Below, in pieces: positions 49,611-55,908 of a stretch of DNA of 55,908 nucleotides. Origin of the DNA: Corallococcus sicarius. Lineage in GTDB: Bacteria; Myxococcota; Myxococcia; Myxococcales; Myxococcaceae. The DNA is taken from positions 1 through 55,908 of the forward strand of contig NZ_RAWG01000017.1 of assembly GCF_003611735.1 (NCBI RefSeq), given 5' to 3'. The position numbers and the translations under genes were made by a program. Below the pieces are notes generated by a model, which saw nothing but the letters and a program-made list of their open reading frames with translations, was not told where the DNA came from and made no database searches. Positions within the stretch are counted from its first letter, which is position 1, and every line of letters begins with the position of its first letter.

Positions 49611-50732
49611 ATGAGACTTCCGGTACGTGCCGCGCTGCTGCACGCGGTGAAGGGGCCCTTCGTCATCGACGACGTCGAACTCGAGTCGCCGCGTGCCGGC
49701 GAGCTGCGGGTGCGGGTGACCGCGAGCGGCATCTGTCACACCGACCTGACGTACCGGGCGGGCGCGGGGCGCTTCCCGTTCCCCAGGGTGTTGGGCCACG
49801 AAGGCGCGGGCGTGGTGGAGGCCGTGGGGGAGGGCGTGGGGGACTTCGTGCCCGGCGACGCGGTCCTCCTCAGCTACTTCTCGTGTCGCGCGTGCGGCAC
49901 CTGCGCGCGCGGACATCCTGCATATTGCGAGCGGGGGGCGGACGGGAACCTCTCCGGCGCGCGGCCCGACGGCTCCTTCCCCATGCGCTGGCGCGGGGAG
50001 CCCATCTGCTCGAGCTTCTTCCACCAGTCGTCGTTCGCCACGCACGTGCTGGCGCACCAGCACAACGCGGTGAAGGTCCCCGCGTCGGCGCCGCTGGAGC
50101 TGCTCGCGCCGCTGGGCTGTGGGTTCCAGACCGGTGCGGGCGCGGTGCTGGAGGCGTTCCGGCTTCAGGCGGGACAGCAGCTCGCCGTCTTCGGAGCGGG
50201 CTCCGTTGGCCTCGCGGCCATCATGGCGGCGCGGGTCGCGGGCGCGGCGCGCATCCTCGCGGTGGACCTCAGCGCGGAGCGGCTGGAGCTCGCGCGCGAA
50301 CTGGGCGCCACCGACACGTTCCTGGCGGGCGAGCCGGAGCTGACGAAGACGCTCCGCAAGCGCACCCGGGGTGGGGTGGACTTCGCGCTGGAGTGCGTCG
50401 GCTCGCCCCAGGTGTTGCGTCAGGCGTTCGACGTGACGCGCCCCCTGGGCACGTGCGGCCTGCTCGGCCTGCCGGAGCGCGACACGGCGGAGGTCACGCT
50501 CCCGATGACCGCGCTCCTCTCCGGGAAGCGGCTGGTCGGCATCCTTGAGGGAGACGCCGACCCGAAGGTCTTCATCCCCAAGCTGGTCGCGCTGCACGCT
50601 GAAGGACGCTTTCCGCTGGAGAAGCTCATCCGGGTCCATGCCTTCGAGGCCATCAACGACGCGGTGCACGACATGGAGACGCGCACGGTCATCAAGCCGG
50701 TGCTGCGCATGCACGCAGGAGGGACGTCATGA
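49611..50732 (+). CDS. Zinc-dependent alcohol dehydrogenase (aryl/benzyl-alcohol type)
   Basis: 373 residues from the ATG at 49611 (TAGGA about 8 bases upstream); an ATG at 49602 is in frame. Catalytic zinc ligands C42 (GICHTDL), H63-E64 (GHEGAG) and the later Cys of GCGFQTGAG; structural zinc C92, C95, C98, C106. NAD-binding motif GAGSVGLAA. Class III-like length with the extra loop of benzyl-alcohol dehydrogenases (SYFSCRACG). Probably oxidises aromatic or allylic alcohols. Its stop overlaps the DUF4334 start (ATGA). Confidence 0.93.
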   Translation: MRLPVRAALLHAVKGPFVIDDVELESPRAGELRVRVTASGICHTDLTYRAGAGRFPFPRVLGHEGAGVVEAVGEGVGDFVPGDAVLLSYFSCRACGTCARGHPAYCERGADGNLSGARPDGSFPMRWRGEPICSSFFHQSSFATHVLAHQHNAVKVPASAPLELLAPLGCGFQTGAGAVLEAFRLQAGQQLAVFGAGSVGLAAIMAARVAGAARILAVDLSAERLELARELGATDTFLAGEPELTKTLRKRTRGGVDFALECVGSPQVLRQAFDVTRPLGTCGLLGLPERDTAEVTLPMTALLSGKRLVGILEGDADPKVFIPKLVALHAEGRFPLEKLIRVHAFEAINDAVHDMETRTVIKPVLRMHAGGTS

Positions 50733-51259
50733 CGCTGGACGAAGCGGTGAAGGCAGGGCGCATCCGCGCCGAAGAGGCGCTCACGTTGTTCGACAGCCTG
50801 CCCACGGTGGAGCTCACCTTCATGCGCGGCACGTGGAAGGGCAGCGAACTCCAGACGGGGCACCCGATGGACGGAATGCTGGCTGCGACCGGCTGGTACG
50901 GCAAGCAGTTCATCGACGCGGAGAGCGTGCACCCGCTGCTGTTCTTCACCGAGGACCGCGCCTCCGTGTTTCCGGTGGATCCGCGCAAGTGGCCGTCGCC
51001 GACGCTTCGCGGTCCGGTGGGCCCTCACCGGGCGGATGTGGAGACCGGGAAGTTCAAGGCGCGGCTGCGGATGACGGAGTACCGCGGGCAGCTCAGCGCG
51101 ACGATGATCTACGACGACTGGCCGACGAATGACGTGTTCCGCAAGGTGGACGCGGACACGGTGCTCGGGGTGATGGACGCGCGAGGGATGCCGGCACCGT
51201 ACTTCTTCGTACTGCGCCGCGATGCGGATGCCCCTCCGGGAGGAGCTGTCCTCCGCTGA
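50729..51259 (+). CDS. GXWXG / DUF4334 domain protein
   Basis: 176 residues. The N-terminal GXWXG part includes FDSLPTVELTFMRGTWKGSELQTGHPMDGML; the C-terminal DUF4334 part includes RMTEYRGQLSATMIYDDWPTNDVFRKVDADTVLGVMD and PYFFVLRR. A small lipocalin-like beta barrel is expected. It is translationally coupled to the alcohol dehydrogenase (ATGA), so it may bind the dehydrogenase substrate or product. Confidence 0.9.
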   Translation: MTLDEAVKAGRIRAEEALTLFDSLPTVELTFMRGTWKGSELQTGHPMDGMLAATGWYGKQFIDAESVHPLLFFTEDRASVFPVDPRKWPSPTLRGPVGPHRADVETGKFKARLRMTEYRGQLSATMIYDDWPTNDVFRKVDADTVLGVMDARGMPAPYFFVLRRDADAPPGGAVLR

Positions 51260-51400
51260 CCAACGGTCGAGGGCAGGAACCCGGCCCCGCCGTCCGGTCC
51301 CATATCGCCCCAGGGGATGAAATCCCCGCTGCCCCCTGTCCAACGCCCCCGGCCGTCACCAGTTCCCTGGTTCGTCACGGGTCGAGCGATGGGGGGAAGT

Positions 51401-52744
51401 ATGTCGGGAGTGGTGGACGAAGGATTGCCGGCGGTCGCGCTGGACATGCCGTCCTCTCGCCTGCCGGGGTTCCACCGCCGCAGCGTGGACGCGCGGTGGA
51501 GGGAGCTGGCGCAGCGGGGGCATGTCACACCGGAGGAGCTGGGCGAGCTGCGGGCGCCGGGGGCGCCGTCCTTCGACGTCGTGAACCAGATGATCGAGAA
51601 CGCGGTGGGGGTGTTCGCCCTGCCGCTGGGTCTGGGTTTGAACCTCACCGTCAACGGGCGCGACCACCTGGTGCCCATGGCGGTGGAGGAGCCGTCGGTG
51701 GTGGCCGCGGTGTCCTTCGCGGCGAAGGTGGTGCGCGAGGCGGGCGGCTTCACCGCGGACGCGGACGCGTCGATGATGATTGGACAGGTGCAGCTCACCC
51801 GCTACGGCGTGCCGGAGGTCGCCCGGGAGCGCGTGCTGGCGGGAAGAGAACAGCTCCTCGCCCTGGCCAACAGCTTCCACCCGGCGCTCCAGCGACGGGG
51901 GGGCGGCGCGCGCGACGTGCAGGTGCGCATCCTGCCCGCGCCAGAAGGACCGCAGGGCGAGCCGCTCTTCATCGTGCACCTGCTGGTGGACACGCAGGAG
52001 GCCATGGGCGCCAACCTCATCAACACCATGGCGGAAGGGGTGGCGCCGCTCATCGAGCAGCTCACCGGGGGCCGCGTCTTCGTGCGCATCCTGTCCAACC
52101 TCGCCGACCAGCGACTGGCGCGCGCCTCCTGCCGCATCCCCGTGGAGGCGCTGGCGGACTTCGACCTGCCGGGCGAGGAGATCGCCGAGGGCATCCTCCA
52201 GGCGAGCCGCTTCGCGGAGGCGGACCCGTACCGCGCGGCCACGCACAACAAGGGCGTGATGAATGGGATTGACGCGGTGGCCATCGCCACGGGGCAGGAC
52301 TGGCGGGCCATCGAGGCAGGCGCGCATGCCTATGCGTGCCGTCTGGGCCGCTACGGGCCGCTGTCCCGCTGGACGCTGGAGCAGGGCCACCTGGTGGGGC
52401 GCATCGAGCTGCCATTGGCGCTGGGCATGGTGGGCGGGGCCACCAAGGTACATCCCGGCGCGCGGCTGGGGCTCAAGCTCCTGCGCGTCGGCAACGTGCG
52501 CGAGCTGGCCCAGGTGTTCGCGTCGGTGGGGCTCGCGCAGAACTTCGCGGCGGTGCGCGCGCTGGGCTCGGTGGGCATCCAGAAGGGACACATGGCGCTG
52601 CACGCGCGGTGTGTCGCGGTGACGGCCGGCGCGCGCGGGCTGGACGTGGAGAAGGTGGCGCTGATGCTCGTGGAGCGCGGCAGCGTCAAGGTGGAGACCG
52701 CGCGGGAGCTGCTCGCGTCCTTCCAGGAAGGGCCCTCGCCATGA
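51401..52744 (+). CDS. mvaA: Class II (degradative-type) hydroxymethylglutaryl-CoA reductase
   Basis: 447 residues from the ATG at 51401, preceded by GGGGGAA; ATGs at 51317 and 51389 are in frame. Class II signatures: QMIENAVGVFALPLGLGLNL with the catalytic Glu region, VPMAVEEPSVVAA, the NAD(P) and dimer segments MGANLINTMAEG, lysine in ATHNKGVMNGIDAV and the His of KGHMALHAR. It interconverts HMG-CoA and mevalonate; in myxobacteria the mevalonate route supplies isoprenoids, so the biosynthetic direction is likely. First gene of an ATGA-coupled operon with an MMPL transporter and a glycosyltransferase. Confidence 0.94.
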   Translation: MSGVVDEGLPAVALDMPSSRLPGFHRRSVDARWRELAQRGHVTPEELGELRAPGAPSFDVVNQMIENAVGVFALPLGLGLNLTVNGRDHLVPMAVEEPSVVAAVSFAAKVVREAGGFTADADASMMIGQVQLTRYGVPEVARERVLAGREQLLALANSFHPALQRRGGGARDVQVRILPAPEGPQGEPLFIVHLLVDTQEAMGANLINTMAEGVAPLIEQLTGGRVFVRILSNLADQRLARASCRIPVEALADFDLPGEEIAEGILQASRFAEADPYRAATHNKGVMNGIDAVAIATGQDWRAIEAGAHAYACRLGRYGPLSRWTLEQGHLVGRIELPLALGMVGGATKVHPGARLGLKLLRVGNVRELAQVFASVGLAQNFAAVRALGSVGIQKGHMALHARCVAVTAGARGLDVEKVALMLVERGSVKVETARELLASFQEGPSP

Positions 52745-55008
52745 GCGACCCGGCGGGCGCTGGGGCTTCCTTGTTCACCCGGCTGGCCAGCGGTGTGCAC
52801 CGGCACCGGGGGCGGGTGCTGGGGGGCGCGGGCGTGCTGCTCGCCCTGGCGGTCTGGGCGCTGCTCCAGGGCGGGCACCTCACCACCGGGACCATCGAGG
52901 GCATCGAGTCCGCGCGGGCCGAGGCGCTGGCCCGGGGCGCCGCCGCGGGGTCGACCGACCAGACGCTGGCGGTCATCTTCCACCGCGACGACTGGACGAC
53001 GGACGACCCGCGCTTTGGCGAGGCCGTGGCGTCGGTGCTGGCGCGCGTGGAGCGGCTGCCCGAGGTGGAGTCGGTGGTGTCGCCGGTGGGAGCGCCCGAC
53101 GCCTTTCGCGCCCGCTTCGTGGCGAAGACGGGCCACGACCTGCTGGCGCTGGTGCGGCTCAAGGGCGGCGAGCGCGAGGCGACCGCCGCGTTCCCCACCG
53201 TGCGCAAGGCGCTGGAGGACCCGCGCTTCCAGACGACGCTCACCGGCAAGGTGGCCTTCCTGTCCGCGTTGAACGAGCTGTTGGAGCACGACCTGCTGCG
53301 CGCGGAGTTGCTCTCGTTCCCGCTGGCGCTCGTGGTGTTGCTGTGGGTGTTCCGCACGGTGGTGGCCGCGATGCTGCCGCTGGTGGTGGGGGGGCTGGCG
53401 GTGCTCTGCGGCGTGGCGGGCGTGCTGCTGCTGTCGCGCGTGACGAACATGGCCCAGTACACGCTCAACGTCGTCTCGCTCATCGGGCTGGGCGTGGCCA
53501 TCGACTACTCGCTCTTCATCGTGAGTCGCTTCCGCGCGGAGCTCGCGGAGGGCCTGACGACGGAGCAGGCCCTGATGCGAACGCTGGACACCGCGGGGCG
53601 GGCGGTGGCGTTCTCGGGGCTCGCCGTCACGGTGGGGCTCGCGGGCCTGCTCTTCTTTCGCGGCTCGTACCTGAGCGCCATGGGGCTGGGGGGCGCCCTG
53701 GTGGTGGCCTTCGCGGTGCTCTTCGCGCTCACCGTGCTGCCCGCGCTGCTCTCCTGGCTGGGGCCGCGCGTGGACAAGGGGCGGCTGCCCTTCGCGCGCG
53801 GCACCGGGCGCGGCGGCCTCTGGCATGCCCTGGCCACCTGGGTGATGCGGCATCCCTGGTGGGTGCTGCTGCCAACCCTCACGCTCCTGCTCGCCATGGG
53901 GCTGCCGTTCCGGCGCCTGGAATTGGCGGCCACGGACATCACGGCGCTGCCCGCGCACACCGAGGCCCGCCAGGGCGCGGAGACGCTGGCCCGGCTGTTT
54001 CCTCGTGAGGCCGCCACGCGGGTGCTGGTGGCGGTGGAGTTCCCGTCAGGCAATCCCTTCACGCCGGAGCGCGCGGGCGCCCTCCACGACGCGAGCCGCC
54101 GCATCGCAGCCCTGCCCGGCGTGGTGGGCGTGGAGAGCGCGGTGGACCTGGTCCCCGGGATGGACCGGGCCACGGTGCAGCAACTGGCGGGCGCGCCCCT
54201 CCAGGCCCTGCCCCCGGAGCTGCGCGCGGCGCGGGCCGCGTACCTCACGGACAACGTGGCGGTGTTGCAGGTGCTGACGTCGCAGGCGCCCAGCAGCCGC
54301 GAGGCGCGGGACCTGGTGCGGACGCTGCGCCAGGACCGCGCGGTGGGGGACGGGCGGCTCGTGGTGGGCGGGCAGACGGCGACGGACGTGGATGCGACGG
54401 CCTTCGTGAAGCGGCACACGCCCGCCGCGGTGGCCTTCGTGATGGGGATGACGTGCGTGGTGCTGTTCGTGCTCCTGCGCTCCGTGGTGCTGCCCTTGAA
54501 GGCGCTGCTGATGAACCTGCTCTCCCTGGCCGGCTCGTTCGGGGCCCTGGTGTGGATCTTCCAGGAGGGGCACCTGCACCGGCTCCTGGACTTCGAGCCC
54601 GGGCCGATTGAACCGTCGCTGCCCATCCTGTTGTTCTGCGCCCTGTTCGGCCTGTCCATGGACTACGAGGTGCTGTTGCTCAGCCGCATCCGCGAGGAGT
54701 GGCTGCGCACCGGGGACAACACCCACGCGGTGGCGGAAGGGCTGGAGCGGACCGGAGGGCTCATCACCAGCGCGGCGGCCATCATGGTCGCCGTGTTCGC
54801 GGCCTTCTCGCTGGCGTCGGTGGTGGTGGTGAAGGCGATGGGGCTGGGCATGGCCATCGCGGTGGCGCTGGATGCCACGCTGGTCCGGGTGCTCATCGTC
54901 CCTTCGATGATGCGCCTGATGGGGGACCTGAACTGGTGGGGCCCCGGCCACTCCGCGCACGTCAGACACCTGCACGCGCCGGGCAGGACGCGGGGGGAGA
55001 CGCCATGA
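52741..55008 (+). CDS. MMPL/RND-family lipid transporter
   Basis: 755 residues; the start overlaps the HMG-CoA reductase stop (ATGA). Two halves, each with one N-terminal helix, a periplasmic domain and about five to six helices. VSLIGLGVAIDYSLFIVSRFRAEL and LLFCALFGLSMDYEVLLLSRIREEW carry the paired D-Y residues of the proton relay in MMPL/HpnN proteins. Exports hydrophobic lipids across the inner membrane; a hopanoid, isoprenoid or glycolipid cargo is suggested by the flanking genes, not proven. Confidence 0.92.
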   Translation: MSDPAGAGASLFTRLASGVHRHRGRVLGGAGVLLALAVWALLQGGHLTTGTIEGIESARAEALARGAAAGSTDQTLAVIFHRDDWTTDDPRFGEAVASVLARVERLPEVESVVSPVGAPDAFRARFVAKTGHDLLALVRLKGGEREATAAFPTVRKALEDPRFQTTLTGKVAFLSALNELLEHDLLRAELLSFPLALVVLLWVFRTVVAAMLPLVVGGLAVLCGVAGVLLLSRVTNMAQYTLNVVSLIGLGVAIDYSLFIVSRFRAELAEGLTTEQALMRTLDTAGRAVAFSGLAVTVGLAGLLFFRGSYLSAMGLGGALVVAFAVLFALTVLPALLSWLGPRVDKGRLPFARGTGRGGLWHALATWVMRHPWWVLLPTLTLLLAMGLPFRRLELAATDITALPAHTEARQGAETLARLFPREAATRVLVAVEFPSGNPFTPERAGALHDASRRIAALPGVVGVESAVDLVPGMDRATVQQLAGAPLQALPPELRAARAAYLTDNVAVLQVLTSQAPSSREARDLVRTLRQDRAVGDGRLVVGGQTATDVDATAFVKRHTPAAVAFVMGMTCVVLFVLLRSVVLPLKALLMNLLSLAGSFGALVWIFQEGHLHRLLDFEPGPIEPSLPILLFCALFGLSMDYEVLLLSRIREEWLRTGDNTHAVAEGLERTGGLITSAAAIMVAVFAAFSLASVVVVKAMGLGMAIAVALDATLVRVLIVPSMMRLMGDLNWWGPGHSAHVRHLHAPGRTRGETP

Positions 55009-55908
55009 ACACACGCGACGTGGGGTGGGCGGCAGCGGGGGCGGCGGCGCTGGGCGTGCTGCTCCGGGGGCACATCGGCCTGATGGCCGGTCTGCGGCGC
55101 CGTCCGGCGCTGGCCGCGAGGGCGTTCGACCCGCCTTCGGTGACGGTCATCCGCCCCATCCGGGGCCTGGACGTGGAGGCGCGGCAGAACGTGCGCGCGC
55201 TGCTCGCGCTGGACTACCCCGGCGAGTGGGAGGTGCTCTTCGTCTTCGACAGCGAGGACGACCCGGCGTTCGCCCTCACGCGGGAGGAGCTGGGGAAGGC
55301 TCCGACGCGCGCGCGGCGGGCGGAGGTGGTCGTGGCGGGCGAGCCTCCAGAGGAACTGACCGGGAAGCTCAACGCCATGCAGGTGGGCGTGGCCTGCTCG
55401 CGGTGCACGCTGCTGGCCTTCAGCGATTCGGACACGCGGCCCGCGCCCGGAGCGCTGACGGCGTTGGTGGGGGCGCTGCTGGAGGATGCGCGGACGGGCG
55501 CCACGTTCGCGCCCGTGTACGCGGCGGCGGACGCGCCCCTCGCGGGGGACGTGGCCTACGGGCTGCTGGTGAATGCGTGGTACGGCGCGTCGGTGGCGCG
55601 CACGTCGGGGCCGGATGGCGCGCTGCCCTTCATCATGGGGCAGTTGATGGTCTTCCGCCGCGAGGCGCTCGCGGCCATCGGGGGCGTGGGCTGCGCCGCC
55701 GGCGAACTCGTGGATGACATGTACCTGGGGCGCCGGCTGCACGAGGCCGGGTGGAAGAACCGCGTCATCCACACGCCGCTGCGCATCGTCACGGGACACC
55801 TGGAGCTGCGCGCCTTCCTGCGCATCTTCCGGCGGTGGCTCCTCTTCTCGGAGTCGGGCCTGCCCTGGGCCTTCGCGCGGCCGACGAGCGAGGCGTCCAT
55901 GCCGTCCG
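55005..55908 (+). CDS. GT2/GT21 glycosyltransferase, ceramide glucosyltransferase/HpnI-like (partial)
   Basis: The first 301 residues are in the window; the C-terminus is cut by the edge. The start overlaps the MMPL stop (ATGA). One N-terminal helix (about 7-25), then VTVIRPIRGLDVEARQNVRALLALDYP as in ceramide glucosyltransferases, D1 in VFVFDSEDDP, D2 in LAFSDSDTRP, GQLMVFRREALAAIGG, D3 in GELVDDMYLGRRL, and an Arg-Arg-Trp near RIFRRWLLFSE in place of a strict (Q/R)xxRW. Likely adds a sugar or amino sugar to a membrane lipid on the cytoplasmic face, with the coupled MMPL pump as exporter. Confidence 0.9.
   Translation, partial: MNTRDVGWAAAGAAALGVLLRGHIGLMAGLRRRPALAARAFDPPSVTVIRPIRGLDVEARQNVRALLALDYPGEWEVLFVFDSEDDPAFALTREELGKAPTRARRAEVVVAGEPPEELTGKLNAMQVGVACSRCTLLAFSDSDTRPAPGALTALVGALLEDARTGATFAPVYAAADAPLAGDVAYGLLVNAWYGASVARTSGPDGALPFIMGQLMVFRREALAAIGGVGCAAGELVDDMYLGRRLHEAGWKNRVIHTPLRIVTGHLELRAFLRIFRRWLLFSESGLPWAFARPTSEASMPS

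Overview
The window is very GC-rich (roughly 70%, with strong G/C preference at third codon positions) and tightly packed. Family content points to a myxobacterium of the Myxococcus/Corallococcus/Pyxidicoccus type: NtrC-like sigma-54 activators, many hybrid histidine kinases, tripartite universal stress protein, class II HMG-CoA reductase, IPT/TIG lipoproteins and a plant-like methionine S-methyltransferase. This assignment is inference from gene content. No rRNA, tRNA, CRISPR array, transposase or integrase was seen.

Layout. 1-2.8 kb: thaumatin-like protein, a low-complexity partial gene, a lipoprotein and a GlsB-type membrane protein around a bidirectional terminator. 3.0-5.9 kb: a JmjC/cupin-like protein, then a nitric-oxide module (group I truncated haemoglobin, 2Fe-2S/FAD reductase, NsrR repressor) behind a near-ideal 11-1-11 NsrR box. 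6.0-9.1 kb: a 1023-residue methyltransferase-aminotransferase fusion with the architecture and signature motifs of plant methionine S-methyltransferase. 9.1-13.1 kb: GST, acetamidase/formamidase, SRPBCC and beta-lactamase-family serine hydrolase. 13.2-18.4 kb: a type I secretion operon (TolC, ABC, HlyD) divergent from a NhaR-type LysR regulator; the ABC protein has a degenerate Walker A. 18.5-20.9 kb: the most notable locus, a putative multi-core ATP-grasp RiPP (graspetide-like) cluster of a repetitive precursor, an MvdD/RimK-like ATP-grasp ligase and an HxD...H 2OG-Fe(II) oxygenase. 21-26.3 kb: DUF3175, a 14-repeat WD40 lipoprotein, a polytopic membrane protein, an Mpo1-like protein and a desaturase.

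26.3-39.4 kb is a coherent stress/low-oxygen island: tripartite USP, DUF6544, P2A-type ATPase, fermentative D-lactate dehydrogenase, two DksA/TraR-like zinc-finger proteins, a DMT-like membrane protein, then an overlapping four-gene signalling operon (NtrC-type regulator, protoglobin-sensor histidine kinase, double-receiver protein, REC-histidine kinase). Sigma-54-like elements precede several of the genes, suggesting the oxygen-sensing kinase and NtrC regulator control the island.

39.5-43.3 kb: TIG-domain cytochrome-like lipoprotein, two small membrane proteins, and a second desaturase whose sigma-70-type promoter is overlaid by an 11-bp inverted repeat. 43.3-49.4 kb: one 2040-residue kinase formed by tandem duplication of a ~1015-residue PAS-GAF-HK-REC-HK module. 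49.6-51.3 kb: a zinc alcohol dehydrogenase-DUF4334 operon behind a TATTGGC dyad. 51.4 kb to the end: a translationally coupled operon of class II HMG-CoA reductase, MMPL transporter and a ceramide-glucosyltransferase/HpnI-like glycosyltransferase cut by the window edge.
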